The notes below the pieces were generated by a model, which was not told where the DNA came from, ran no database searches, and worked only from the letters and a program-made list of their open reading frames with translations. A stretch of DNA of 64,000 bases, taken from Stomoxys calcitrans. Taxonomy: Eukaryota > Arthropoda > Insecta > Diptera > Muscidae. Positions within the stretch are counted from its first letter, which is position 1, and each line of letters begins with the position of its first letter. Of the stretch, positions 11,528 to 23,070 are shown piece after piece. The stretch is from NCBI RefSeq assembly GCF_963082655.1, contig NC_081555.1:32597266-32661265 (forward strand), in the 5' to 3' direction. The position numbers were made by a program, and so were the translations under genes.

Positions 11528-11639
11528 ATGATTGATTCATGGAATTCATGTCTATACAGAATTCCAAAATGACAAGAAGACTACCCATGTCCGCCACTTC
11601 AGATCTCTACATAACTTTACATAGACAAGAGGACTTAGT

Positions 11640-13560
11640 CCCTGGAGGGATAGAGATGTTAACCCATTATCCGATATCTTCTTCGCGGAATTGCGGAGTA
11701 GTGACATAAAAGGTGCTCTACCGTATCAACTTCTCCTCGTCTGACTCACCCTGTGTTCAGCGCAATGTCAAGGATCTGAAGTTGCAGAAACCATTTGGGA
11801 CTTCTATCAGCAGTCCAATGTCATGCTTCCTCAGCACCAGTATAAGCGACGTCCACCGCAAATTACTCGGTCACAGGGCTTTGCAAACTTTACAACCCAC
11901 AGCACAAGCCCACCGTCTACCCCAGCAAAGAGTTCCTACAGGAAATGGCTTACTGATTCCGTAGCATAATATGAGCTAATAAGCGATCCATTCCTGGTTA
12001 GTTCGTCAGCCGCTTTATTTTCTACCACCTCTTGATCCCAGCAGAATCTGACAGCGTTTCACATGGCTTGAAGAAGCTCCTTGCATCCTCTACCCAGTCT
12101 CAATCCGACATGACCCGAGGTCAGAACCTTTAACGCCGCCTGACGGTAATCGTAGAGGGCGTCTACCCCAGCAAGAAGTTTCTACAGGGCATGGCTCACT
12201 GATTCCGTAGCATGATAAGCGCGAATAAGCTCGCTAATTCGTAGGTCGCTTTGTTTACCACCACTCCTTGATGGCCCGGGACCCAGCAAAGCCTGACAGC
12301 CATTCACATGGTTCCCTGTCTCAAACTCACATGACCCGACGCCAGAGCTTTTAGCGCCGCCTGACGGTCATCGTAGAACGCGTCCACCTCAACAAGAAGC
12401 TCCTACAGGTGAGGGCTCAATGATTCTGTAGCATGATAAGCGCTAATAAGCGATTCAGTCCTGGTCAGCTCATCGGCCGCTTTATTTCCCACTACACTTT
12501 AAAGGCCTGGAACCCAATAGAGACTGACAGCGTTTCACAGAGCTTTAAGAAGCTTCTTGCATCTTCTATCCAGTCTCAGCCTCATTTGACCCAACGCCAG
12601 AGCCTTCAGCGCAGGCTGATGGTCAACGTAGAAGGCATCTTCCACCAAGAAGCTCCTACTGGGGAGAATTCTTTGATTCTGTAGCATGATATGCGCTAAT
12701 AAGCAATCCATTTCTGGTCAGCGCGTCGGCCGCTTTGTTTTCCACCTACCTTTTTGGTCTAGGACCAAGTAGAGCTTGACAGCCTTTCACATGGTTCGAA
12801 GAATATCCTAGCATCTTCTACCCAGTGTCAACCTCAGATGACCCGATGTCAGAGCCTTCAACGCCGCCTGACGGTAATCGTAAAAGGCGTCTACCCTAGC
12901 AGGAAGCTCCTATAAGGGAGAGTTCACTGATTCCGTAGCATGATATGCGCTAATAAGCGATCTATTCCTGATCAGCAGCTTTGTTTTCCACCACACCGTC
13001 GGCAGCTTTGTTTTCCACCACAGCTTAAACGCCTGGACCCATCAGAGTCTCATCCAGGGAAGGGCTGGGTACCCCATATATCGTAACAATATTTGGGTTG
13101 ATTGGCCGCCGCATCCGCATCCGCATCCGCATCCGCATCGACTTCGTCTTCATCGCCTTCAGGGCGGCGAAGTTCTTCGCCTGAAAGAATCTGATTCAAA
13201 TTATACAAAAGGTCCCGGGAAGGGCAGTATACCCCCAGTCCAGATTTCCTCTCTGCGGAAAACGACTTCCACCCCATCAACAAAAAAGATCCCCTGGTAT
13301 GTAATCAGTCGCGCCGAATATTACATGCTGCCATGTCGCATCCCCATCCTCCAGCAGAATAGAAGAGTGACTAAAGCAGTGATGGGCGAATACCCACAAA
13401 CTATAGCACATTGCTTTGTTCGTACAGAAGAGCAGCACATATGCTTATAAGCCCATGGGCTTAGAAACCGTGTACTTAGGTGTTGGTGTGCTCACCACTG
13501 GCCTACAGATTCAAAGGCCATAGATTGAAAATATCATTCAGCACTTCCTGTTTCCTCCAG
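11640..13560 (-). pseudogene. LINE RNase H remnant in ~250-bp tandem copies
   Basis: On the minus strand, repeated segments translate to pieces of a LINE RNase H domain, such as NKAADELTRNGSLIS (end of the domain) and DDRQAALKAL (third acidic motif region). The words CGTAGCATGATA(T/A)GCG and GCTAATAAGCGATC recur near 11959, 12208, 12427, 12678 and 12935, a period of about 220-257 bp. The outer part (13060-13330) encodes FRREEIWTGG-LPF, matching the pre-RNase-H linker also seen at 43130-43200. Every copy has stops and frameshifts. LINEs rarely carry tandem RNase H units, so this is probably local amplification after insertion. I cannot assign a clade beyond the RNase H-bearing I/Loa/R1 group. 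Confidence 0.6.
13111..13139 (+). repeat. Short (GCATCC)n hexanucleotide microsatellite
   Basis: About five GCATCC units inside the LINE relic. On the minus strand they give an artefactual Asp/Ala-rich peptide. Confidence 0.85.
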
Positions 13561-13694
13561 AGATTAGCACTACAGCGGTACACTGTATCTTCTCGGCCAT
13601 CCTGCGCTGGGCACCGTTGTCCAAGGCCATCTATGAGATAAAAATTGGCCGAACAAACGCCGTAAACTTCCAGTGTGCCATCTCTGCCCTCGAT

Positions 13695-13988
13695 ACCACC
13701 GTAGCCCAGAGGTTACATTGTCGACCAATAATTCAGAAAGCCTGGGTTCGAATCCTAGCGAGAACATCATAAACAAAAAATTTCAGCGCGGGTTATCTCT
13801 TCCTAATGCTGGCGACACTTGTGAAAACTTCTCCCAAAAGAGGCGTCGCACTGCGGCACGACGTTCATACTCGGCTATAAAGGGAGGCCCCTTACCATTG
13901 AGCTTAAACTTGAATCGAGCAGACCTCATTGATATGTGAGAAGTTTACCACTGTTCCTTAAAGAAATGTTTATGGGTAAATTTGCATC
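13695..13988 (+). mobile_element. tRNA-derived SINE, diverged
   Basis: Head GTAGCCCAGAGGTTACA, B box GGGTTCGAATCC near 13743, the GCACTGCGGCACGACGTTC body, and a 3' tail resembling GTTTATGGGTAAATTTGCAT. The anticodon-arm region differs from the other copies (GTCGACCAATAATTCAGAAA). The 88-codon open frame across it is incidental. Confidence 0.75.
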
Positions 13989-13989
13989 C

Positions 13990-14321
13990 CCGGCCTAAGC
14001 TCGTAACTTCTTCCTATCGAGTTGAGACAGGAGTATAGCGCCATCGGACCCCTCGACCAAACACACTTTCCTCGACGTTCTTTCTTCTTCTTGTGAAGAA
14101 TCGCTCCAGAAAGACTGAGCTTGTAGAATTTTCTCCTTCTTGAGAAAAGTAGCAGCTTAGAATTTTTAGGGTTTATGCAAAACCTGTTGGATCTCGGTCA
14201 TCCAGACAACCTTCTCAACGCCCCCTGGGCTAGGTCCATAATAGTAGAGAGGATACAGCCACAGGCTTCTAAATAGAATACAATTATGCCCTTCAACTAA
14301 ATTTGTTTTATTTTAATTTTT
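13990..14321. other. Spacer without a supported feature
   Basis: Contains TTCTTCTTCTTGTGAAGAA-like pyrimidine-rich sequence and an imperfect inverted TTCTCCTTCTTGAGAAAA motif near 14130. No gene is seen. Confidence 0.3.
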
Positions 14322-14388
14322 AGCAGAATCCATGGTGGTGGGTTCTGAAGATTCCCTCCGGCAGAACTTTGCACGCTTTTACTTGTTT
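14322..14388 (+). mobile_element. GTCY-family 3' end fragment
   Basis: CAGAATCCATGGTGGTGGGTT, then a diverged tail, and CACGCTTTTACTTGTTTA. This matches the 3' terminus of the copy at 33781-34305, including the GCAGAA lead-in. Only the last ~70 bp of the element remain. Confidence 0.75.
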
Positions 14389-16445
14389 AACATAGACTAC
14401 ATTTTAATTAATAAAAACACAATATCCATTTAACGACTTTCTGTCTTTCTTTGTTTCATTTCATAAATCACTACGTAGCACCTATAAGTACACACGCACA
14501 CACACCCACATTCCTTGCCATGGGATTGGAATTCAATTTAGGCGCCATTGAGTAGGAACAAAAAACACTTTTGAATCATCAGATATGAAAACATGCAAAC
14601 ATTCATAGAGCAAATGACCGGACAAGTGATGCATGCTTCTTGTGAAGTGTGTGAGTGATGGACTCATCTTTTTTTCTGATGAATAATGGGATAAATGGGC
14701 TACTTATACATTATCCCCATCATAAAATCTTGTTGCCCTTACATTGCTCACAGCCGATAGATATGTACTTACCATGCAACAGATTTTCAAAATGCCGGAA
14801 ATGGATTTCAAATATGTGCCATCGTATGCCAAAGGGGCAGACATGGTTGCAGACACGGCTATTCGCGACTTCTGATTATCAAAGTTTGGATTGAAATAGA
14901 AAAGGCGTAAAGGGTTGGTTAAAGAAAACAGAGCAATAAGCAATGAACAAACGAACGAACGACCGACCGACTGATTGAAAAAGAAAGAAAACGAACTTCA
15001 CGAATATAACAGTATCTCCAGTTGTATTATGTTGTGACACATCACGTTTTGCTTGACCGTTTCACATAATGAAATGTGCACAATTTGATTATTGACATTT
15101 ATTGGTTTGGCTTATGTGTAGGACAGCATTCAGATTTAATTCTTTTCACTTTAATTTGCACACTTATTCTCATATATGTCAACTAAATCACTCTCACCTT
15201 ATTCTAGGTGTTTGTATGTTTTTATCTGCAGCTTTTCTGTTGTTCTAATTATCTCAGATTCGCATTCGCATTTCTTTTTTTTTTGGTTGCTTCCACTTGT
15301 TAGGTTTGTTTTGAACTGAACAACATTTCTCCACCACTTGTGCGCTGCGAGTGTGTGGAGAATTAACGAGAGCCACTTAAGTGTTGGGAGAGAATACGAG
15401 AGAGAGAGAGGGAGCCTTAAAAAGATACGTTGCGTACATTCTTGCGTGCCAATATAAATGGGAGTAAATGTGAATGTTGAGTAAACATTCTATTTGATGG
15501 AGCCCCATATCTGCTGTTTGGGGGGCCATTAGGCTGTTGCGTTCAGCGAGCGAGCTAGCAAGTGTAGTGTTTTTTTTTTGTTATTGCTTTTGGTAGGTCA
15601 CCACCACCAAATCGAAATTGGAAGCTTAAGCCAAGCCCGCATATTTAGCAGCACCACAACATATCGCGCGCGCAAATGACGATTACTGGAAGTGGTGCCC
15701 ATCTTTTTTGTTGTACTTTCCATATGGTCATCATATCGGGCTGCATTGCTCCCCTCCGACAGCCACCCAGTCAGTTACTATATGTGGAATTATTGTTTTG
15801 TGTGGTTTTGATTTATACTCATTTCATTGCGTTTTGTTCTTGCACGTCCGTCGGCATAGTTTGATTTTATTTTTTTAATGCTTTGTTATGCGATAATAAT
15901 TTTTTTTAATTATAAAATAATTTAACAACCCATGACTGCTGGTAAACTTAATCACTACCGACTGCAACACTGATTTGCGGTTAATGGGTGAAAATAAAAG
16001 GAGAGGACAGACAGAAAACTTAAAAACAAAACTCAACATTTAATAACAGTGTGTGGTGTGCTTTTGTGGATTGGGGAGAAGAAGAAAGAGTCATGGGGGG
16101 GTGCCCTAAAGAGCGTACATACACCAATGTATTGTGGGGATATTTAAAATAAGCGCCGAACCTCTAAAGTCTTAATAAGGTCGAAAGTACTGGCTCTGCT
16201 TAACCTTTAGCTTCCCTGTGTACCTACACACAGGGAAAAAAATTGTTCTTGATATGCCGCAATGGGAGAAATCGTTACAAAAACTTCAAAGCAAAAGAGG
16301 AAGAAGCAATGAAATGGCCAAATAGAGAGAATGAGGTGTATAAAGGAGGGAGTATGGTGGATTAAAAAGGAAAATGTGGTGGTGAGTTAAAATAAACTAC
16401 TTTCGCATAAAGTTGAACTTCATATAGCACTAAAGACATTTTTAT
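14389..16445. other. Two-kilobase stretch, probably single copy, no gene found
   Basis: This is the longest stretch in the left half without a recognised repeat. It contains small simple repeats: an ACGAACGAACGACCGACCGA run at about 14952-14971, GAGAGAGAGAGAGGG at about 15399, and CACACGCACACACACC near 14492. Short open frames on both strands (at most 83 codons) show no recognisable motif. The low repeat content would suit regulatory or intronic DNA, but nothing specific supports that. Confidence 0.35.
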
Positions 16446-16660
16446 TTGTTATACCTATAGCATGGGGGTATACTAATATACATAGACCCCATAAAAAAAA
16501 GTCATTGTTCAAATGTGTATAACAAAATATTGGTCTTTTTAGCAGCTATATCTAAAAGTAAACTGATCTGAAGCATATACGACACTGATGTCGAAAAGCC
16601 TAGCATAAGTCAATTTGTCAAATTTCAGTGAAATCGGATTATAAATGCGCCTTTATTGGG
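16446..16660 (+). mobile_element. Diverged GTCY-related 5' fragment
   Basis: GTTATACCTATAGCATGGGGGTATACTAAT resembles the element head. It is followed by ACCCCATAAA and a diverged unit with AGCAGCTATATC. Sequence near 46440-46580 (CAATATATTGGTCTTTTTA-like) is the closest relative in the window. The SINE at 16661 follows directly. Confidence 0.5.
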
Positions 16661-16960
16661 GAGGCCACCGTAGCGCAGAGGTTGGCATGTCCGCCTATGA
16701 CGCTGAACGCCTGGGTTCGAATCCTGGCGAGACCATCAGAAAAAATTTTTAGCGGTGATTTTCCCCTCCTGGCAACATTTGTGAGGTAAAACTTCTCTTC
16801 AAACAGGTGGGGCACTGCGGCACCCCGTTCGGACTCGGCTATAAAAAGGAGGCCCCTTATCATTGAGCTTAAACTTGAATCGGACTGCACTCATTAATAT
16901 GTGAGAAGTTTGCCCCTGTTCCTTAGTGGAATGTTCATGGGCAAAATTTGCAATTTGCAT
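16661..16960 (+). mobile_element. tRNA-derived SINE, near full length
   Basis: Head GAGGCCACCGTAGCGCAGAG, B box CTGGGTTCGAATCCTGG at about 16710-16726, body GCACTGCGGCACCCCGTTCG, 3' tail GTTCATGGGCAAAATTTGCA. A small deletion affects the CTCCTAATGCTGGCAACATT segment. No clear target duplication is visible. Confidence 0.82.
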
Positions 16961-17395
16961 TTTAGGCAAAACCACAGATTCCAGTATCCCTGGAATGTGC
17001 AGGGTAGTTCCTAGTCTCGCAAGCTCGTCTGCTTTAGAATTCCCTGGGATATCTCAGTGGCTCGGGACCCAGAACAGGTGAAATTTGAACTGTTCAACCA
17101 TCTCGTTGAAATATCTGCGATAGTCGAGGGCGATTTTTGTGTTCAGAAATTAGTTCTCTAGGGATTTAATGGCTGTCTGAGAAGATATTTGTGCCAATCG
17201 TCGTTACGACATTATATCTTAGTCATTCCACCACTTTCTTAATTGCAAGGGTGTCCGCTTGATACACACTGCGGTGGTCGGGTAACCTTTTCGATATGAC
17301 CAGTTCTAAATCTTTAGAGTACACTCCAAAGCCCACCATCCGTAGTTTGGAACCATCCGTGTATAAGTCTATGTAACTTCCATAACCAGGGATAT
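16961..17395 (-). pseudogene. LINE RNase H domain relic
   Basis: The minus strand from about 17390 reads YIDLYTDGSKLRMVGFGVYS (first catalytic Asp in TDGSK), then RLPDHRSVYQADTLAIKK (the second acidic position, Glu in relatives, is Asp here), NIFSDS (third Asp) and a degraded VLGPEPL in place of WVPGH. It carries several stops and at least one frameshift. In an intact LINE this domain would remove RNA from the RNA-DNA hybrid during target-primed reverse transcription. It runs into the SINE tail at 16960. Confidence 0.68.
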
Positions 17396-17463
17396 CGTAG
17401 TTCCAATCGGTTCTATCAGGAAAAGTGGTATAGTACTTTTTAAGAATGATGAAATTTTATCTG

Positions 17464-17760
17464 TCAACAGGTATCTTTCAGATCCACTTTGGAGATAAAA
17501 CGTACAGAAGTCAAACGCAATAGAATATAGTCAATGTTGGGTATATGGTATGAGTCCTTGACTGTGACAGAGTTAAGTTTCCGGCTATCAACGCAAAATC
17601 TTACCTTGTCAGGCTTGACGATCAAAACGCTTGGAGATGACCAAGAGGACTGCGGACATTCTTCTATAACTCCCAAGGTGAGCATCCGATCAATCTCATT
17701 CATTAAAAATTTTCTGTTTCTGTTCTTCTAAAATATCTCCCTTTTCTCATCTATTCCTTA
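17464..17760 (-). pseudogene. pol: Ty3/gypsy reverse transcriptase fragment
   Basis: The minus-strand translation contains EIDRMLTLGVIEECPQSSWSS, then KPDKVRFCVDSRKLNSVTVKD and ISKVDLKD. These are the fingers and motif A (first catalytic Asp in KVDLKD) of a Ty3/gypsy reverse transcriptase. The fragment stops just after motif A at about 17470, so the YxDD active site, RNase H and integrase are absent. Upstream coding (17700-17760) is interrupted by stops. No LTRs are recognised nearby. It lies next to the LINE RNase H relic but belongs to a different element. Confidence 0.78.
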
Positions 17761-18689
17761 AACAGAGTGCTACCTAATTTTACTGATATGGAAACGATTC
17801 CGTATCCACTTCTAAAGAGAAAGAACCTCCCCATGACTGAGCAAGTGCGGCTGCTGGGAAGTAGCCACTCTCGAAAGAAGCAGGGCCCGCGAAGGTGGAA
17901 CTTTACTAGCTTGTTTTGGTCGAAAATCATTTGTTTTGACTCCACTAGGTTATTGGCCAGCATTAGTCTGCATCTAATTAGAAAATCTCAAAACCTTTTA
18001 ATATTGATAAGGTTTTTTGTTAACCAAACTATAAAACGATTATACTTAATTGATTTACAAACCAAAAGATAATGTCATTATACCCTTCCACATATTATTG
18101 ATAATAACAGCAAATATTTATTTATAGGCTGATTTCAGTTCTGCCACTCATTATTGACAAAGTGAATAACACTATACTCCCCATGGTAGTGGACACGATA
18201 AAACAATAATGTGTTCAATACTAAAGTGCAATCATCGAATTTATCTACATGTGTTTGCCTGTATGTTTTAACAGTTATGTATTTTTTGATTGACAAATCC
18301 TTCCCCTTTATTATAAATCACCATAGCATTGTCATATTCCTCTCTTTGATTGAGGTACTTCATATAATTCTCTCGCAAAGTGGAGGTAAGTGTGTATGCT
18401 TACTGATAACTAGAGTACGGATTTTTATGCAAAAACGAGAAGCGGGAAAGAGAAGTGGTTAGTCATCGCTTATATAAGGTCTTATAAAGATGCAGTGAGG
18501 CCTGGTCGCCCCATTACAACTTCATTTAAAATTAACATGGCGTAGGATTGGAGAGTAACCCCTTGCCATCCACTTCTATTTTGATTACTTCCGGAAGGCC
18601 TGCAAACAGAAGGCATTAACAAAGGCATGTTGAAGAAGGCCTTACATAAGGGTTATGATTGAAGGTCTTAAGGAAGGCCTGGAGAAGGA
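17761..18689. other. No supported gene
   Basis: A 101-codon plus-strand frame (17767-18072) and a 70-codon minus-strand frame overlap here. Neither shows a known motif, and the first may run antisense to an upstream part of the gypsy pol. From about 18590 repeated AAGGCCT/AAGGTC words form a short degenerate tandem stretch. Confidence 0.35.
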
Positions 18690-20079
18690 ACTATATCAAG
18701 TTACAGTCCGATTCGGGGCTCAAGAAGCAAAATCGGGAGATCGGTTTATATGAGAGCTGTATGAAGCTATAGATCGATTCCGGCCAGATTGTACACGTAT
18801 GTTGAAGGCCATGGGAGAAGCCGTTGTACAAAATTTGTGCCAAATCGGATGAGAATTGCGCTCTCTAGAGGCTCAAGAAGTCAAGATCCCAGATCAGTTT
18901 ATATGGCAGCTATATTAGGTTATGAACCGATTTGCGCCATATTTATCACAGTTTTTGGAAGCCATATTGAAACACAACATGCAAAATTTTAGCCAAATCA
19001 GATGAGAATTGCGCCCTCCAGTGGTTCAATAAGTTAAGATCCAAGATTGTTTTATATAGCAGCTATATCAGGTTATGGACCGATTTTAACCATACTTAGC
19101 ACAGTTTTTGGAAGTGATATCAAAACACTAAGTGCAAAATTATTGCCAAATCGGATGAGAATTGTGCCTTCTAAAAGCGCAAGAAATCAAGACCCAAGAT
19201 CAGTTTATATTGCAGCTATATCAGATTATGTACCGATTTGCGCCATACTTATCACAGTTTTTGGAAGCCATATTAAAACACCTCGTGCAAAATTTTAGCC
19301 AAATCGGATGGGAATTGCGCCCTCTAGCGGCTCAATAAGTTAAGATCCTAGATCGGTTTATAAGGCACCCATATCAGGTTATGAACCGATTTGCGCCATA
19401 TTTATCACAGTTTTTGGAAGCCATATTAAAACACATCATGCAAAATTTTAGTCAAATCGGATGAGAATTGCGCCCTCCAGTGGTTCAATAAGTTAAGATG
19501 CAAGATCGGTTTATATGGCAGCTATATCAGGTTATTAACCGATTTGAACCATACTTAGCATAGCTGTTGTGATGTGATATCAAAACCCTAGGTGCAAAAT
19601 TTTATTCAAATCGGATGAGAATTGCGCCCTCTAGATGCTCCAGAAGTCAAGACCCAAGATTGGTTTATATGGCAGCTATACCAAAACATGGACCGATTTG
19701 GCCCATTTACAATCCCAACTGACCTACACTAATAAGATGTATTGGGTTGCCCAAAAAGTAATTGCTTGATTGATTTTTTAAAAGAAAGTAAATGCATTTT
19801 TAATAAAACTTAGAATGAACTTTAATCAAATATACTTTTTTTTACACTTTTTTTCTAAAGCAAGCTAAAAGTAACAGCTGATAACTGACAGAAGAAAGAA
19901 TGCAATTACAGAGTCACAAGCTGTGAAAAAATTTGTCAACGCCGACTATATGAAAAATCCGCAATTACTTTTTGGGCAACCCAATATATATACTTTATGG
20001 GGTCTTAGACGCATATTTCGAGGTGTTAACAAACAGAATGACGAAATTAGTATACCCCCATACTATGGTAGAGGATATA
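18690..20079 (-). mobile_element. GTCY-family element, minus strand, with nested MITE
   Basis: About seven units with CAAGATCGGTTTATATGGCAG are followed by the element head in inverted form (GAAATTAGTATACCCCCATA, then GGTAGAGGATATA ending 20079). The nested MITE at 19742-19984 splits it between the ACCTACACTAATAAGATGT segment and the TATACTTTATGGGGTCT segment. The GTC-rich tract seen in other copies is missing here, so it was deleted before or together with the MITE insertion. Confidence 0.75.
19742..19984 (+). mobile_element. Tc1/mariner-type MITE, intact ends
   Basis: Perfect terminal inverted repeats of 23 bp beginning TTGGGTTGCCCAAAAAGT, flanked by TA on both sides (19740-19741 and 19985-19986). 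At 243 bp it has no coding capacity. Close relatives lie at 47346-47553 and 54180-54415. The intact ends and TA duplication suggest recent insertion into the surrounding element. Confidence 0.9.
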
Positions 20080-21039
20080 AAAAGGAGTGCTTCTTTTATG
20101 CCTTTAATAAGGCCTTATATAAGCCTTATTTTTTGAACGCTTCTCAACTTTCCCCCTGGATAGGGTAATATTGATTGCATCATAATATTTAGCTCTTCGA
20201 AGTTCTTAAGTCAGTATATGTTTACAAACGCATTTTCTAAATTATAGATGAGAAAATTTCGATTTTGCATAAAAATCCGGAGCCTACCCATAATAACATA
20301 TAAAAAGTCGATTTGTATGCTGATTGCACAAAAATGGAGTATAACTGATAACAATAAACAACTACGGAAGGTGCGAAAAATCCCATTTATTAACGAAAAC
20401 AGCTGTTAATGCCAAAATATTCCTATATTGTAGACTTTAATACCAATAATAACAGCAACAAATTCCACAATTAATGCCTGAGCATACATTCTCATATGGC
20501 TTCTTTAGGTGTTTCTTTGTCTACTATTTGTTATCAATGGTCAATGGCAGCGTTGTGATTCACTTTTTTTTCAAGCGTAGACCGAACTTGTGCCTCTTCA
20601 ATTAAGAATTCTAATTATAATCGCTGAAAACATCAATTGTGTGTATTTGTATGTCTGTCTGTCTGTCTATCGGTCCGTCGGTCGGTCTATCTCTACCATC
20701 GAATATAAAACTGTCGATTATGTGCTTCACACTTAAAGTGTTCATGCATGGAGGAAGGAACAAAAATAACATACGCATGAAATTGGGCAGTCATAAGAAT
20801 GTTTTTTTTACAAAATTTATTGCTGGGTGTATACAACTCTTTTTATTTATATTCATTGCAAGGTCGCTAGCCGAAGGTTATCGAGGTGATATTAATGGCT
20901 GGAATTTATTAAGAGAATTTAATAAAATGTTCACAATGTGTCTACCTATAAAATAAGAATATAAAGAATTGTTTTTCGTAATATGCTGTTGACTATTAAG
21001 TGGAAAAAACAGGGATTTTTCTTACTACAAATGTTTAAA
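20080..21039. other. Spacer, no supported gene
   Basis: Contains a short GTCTGTCTGTCTATCGGTCC tract near 20652-20690 that could be a relic of a GTCY element. A 105-codon frame (20639-20956) begins in that tract and has no recognisable domain. Confidence 0.35.
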
Positions 21040-22740
21040 ATTGAATCGGAAATCACTCACTGATGTGTGAGAATTTGCCCCTCTCTGATCCTGGTGGTAA
21101 TGTTCTTTCTTAGCGTAATATTCTCATTAGGGGAGGGATGGCACCTCAGACATTTCGACTCAAATATGGGTATCAAATTCGTGCTGCACTTCCAAATCCC
21201 TTTAATTTGAGCCCCATATTGCCATGGCCGGTAAATATGAACCGTTTGGAGGGTGTTTTGCAGCTGGGGCGGCCACCGGCATTTTGCACTGGAAATAGAT
21301 ATCAAATTCGGAACGGAAATGAAGTTCAGTTTAGGGGGTGCTTTAGGGCGTATTGCAAAACAATTGGCTCCAAAATTGCATATCAAATTCGTTTTCTACT
21401 CTCAAATACTTTTCATTGAAGTCCCATATTGTCATAATGGGTCGAATAACTCATTTGACGTTTCTTTAGGAGAAAGCGCCACCTTCTTCTTTCTTTAGGA
21501 GGAAGCGCCACCTAGATTTGAGCGCCACCTAGAAGTACCGCTGGGTACTTGAACCCAAATTTGAATACCATATTCGTTTTCTGGTTTCATTTGATACCCT
21601 TATTGTGCCCATCGGACCACTTTCGGATATGGTCGGAATTTTTGGGGTAAAGGGGAGGGTCCGCCTCCACCCGATATCTAAAAATTATATAACCTATGTT
21701 TCCTTCCAAACAAACGTACAAAATCTATGCAAATTTTAAGAAAATCTGTTCAGCCAAGTATCATATAGTCAAAATGGGTCTAATGGCGTATTTGAGGGTT
21801 GGCGTGACCCCCTATATTGCGATCTGATTTTGTATGCCATATCCGAAATATATTCCCGAATACCTTTCATTTGAGCCCCATATTGAAATGATCGCCCAAT
21901 ATGTCTGTATGGGGGAGTTTTGGGGTTGGGGCGCCCCTATGGGTACTGAGACTCAAACTTAAACACCATATTCGTTTTCTACTCTCCAACACCTTTCATT
22001 TGGTACCTATATTGTCTCGATCGGTCCACTTTGATTTTGGGTTGTGCGTTTGGCATAAGGGGGAGGGTCAGTCCCCCTTTCGATACCGAAAAATTATATA
22101 GCCTATGTTTCCTTCCGGACCAACCAACACAATACGCGAAAATTTCGAGAAAATCGAATCTGCCGTTTTTCAGTCAATACGAAACAAACAAACCGAGTGC
22201 CATATATCCGCGATTGGCTAATGTGCCCATTTTGGGCGTTTTTGTGTGGGTGGGGTGACCCCCTATACTTCGACATAAATTTGTATGCCAGATTCGTTAT
22301 CTACTCCCCCATACTTTTCATTTGATGCCCATATTGTCCTTATCGGTTCACTTATGATTTTGGGTGATGTTTTGGGGGTAACGGTGAAGAGTCCTCCTCC
22401 TTCCATTATCAATAAATTGTGAAGCCTATTCCTACTTCCTGACCATATTCGTAATCTACTCCCGAATACCTTTTATTCGAGTCCCATATTGTCATAATCG
22501 TCAAATAAACCGATTTTAAGGGGTTTTGTGGCTGGGGCGGCCCCCCAGGTACATGGACCCAACAATTATTATTAAATTCGTGCTCTTCTCTTGAATACCT
22601 TTCCCATATTGTCCCGATCGGTCCACATTTATTTTTGGGTAGTACTTTTGTGGTAAGGGGGAGGGTCCGCCCCCTCCCGATATCAAGAAATTATATAGCC
22701 TATGTTTCCTTCCAGACCAACCTACATATCGAAATATCCA
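21040..22740 (+). repeat. Second dispersed tandem family (GGGGAGGGTC repeats)
   Basis: Units of roughly 280-400 bp repeat AAATTATATAGCCTATGTTT at 21685, 22093 and 22693, with a degenerate copy near 22410. Other shared words are GGGGGAGGGTC, TTTCATTTGAGYCCCATATT and ATCGGTCCACTTT. The related copy at 35976-36732 shares these words. The short frames here (60-110 codons) lie in different frames between units and are not conserved, so I treat them as incidental. The element type is unknown. Confidence 0.6.
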
Positions 22741-23070
22741 TTTCCCACCCTATAAAGTAAATATATTCTAGATCAGCGTAAAAATCTCAGACAATCTAGC
22801 CATGTCCGTCTGTCTGTTAAATTCACGCTACGGTCTTTAAAAATAGAGCTATTGAAAATTGCACAGATTCTTTTTTTGTCCATAAGCAGGTTAAGTTCGA
22901 AGATGGACTATATCGGACTTTATCTTGATATAGCCCCCATATAGACCGATCCGCCGATTTAGGGTCTTAGGCCTATAAAAGCCACACCCTTTGACACCCT
23001 TCTTCAATTTGGCCCAGATCGGTTAAGATTTGAATATCGCTGCCATATAGATCGATCCTCCGATTTAGGA
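22741..23070 (+). mobile_element. Diverged GTCY-related 5' fragment
   Basis: CACCCTATAAAGTAAATATATTC, GATCAGCGTAAAAATCT, then CTAGCCATGTCCGTCTGTCTG and units with CCATATAGACCGATC. The GATCAGCGTAAAAATC variant is shared with the copy at 52548, which marks a separate subfamily from the GATCGTCGTGACATT type. Confidence 0.62.

Noticed and set aside
17767..18072. 101-codon plus-strand frame
   Set aside because: It probably runs antisense to the upstream part of the gypsy pol relic and has no recognisable domain.
20639..20956. 105-codon frame starting MCICMSVCLSIGPSVG
   Set aside because: Its start lies in a GTCT-rich tract and the rest has no domain.
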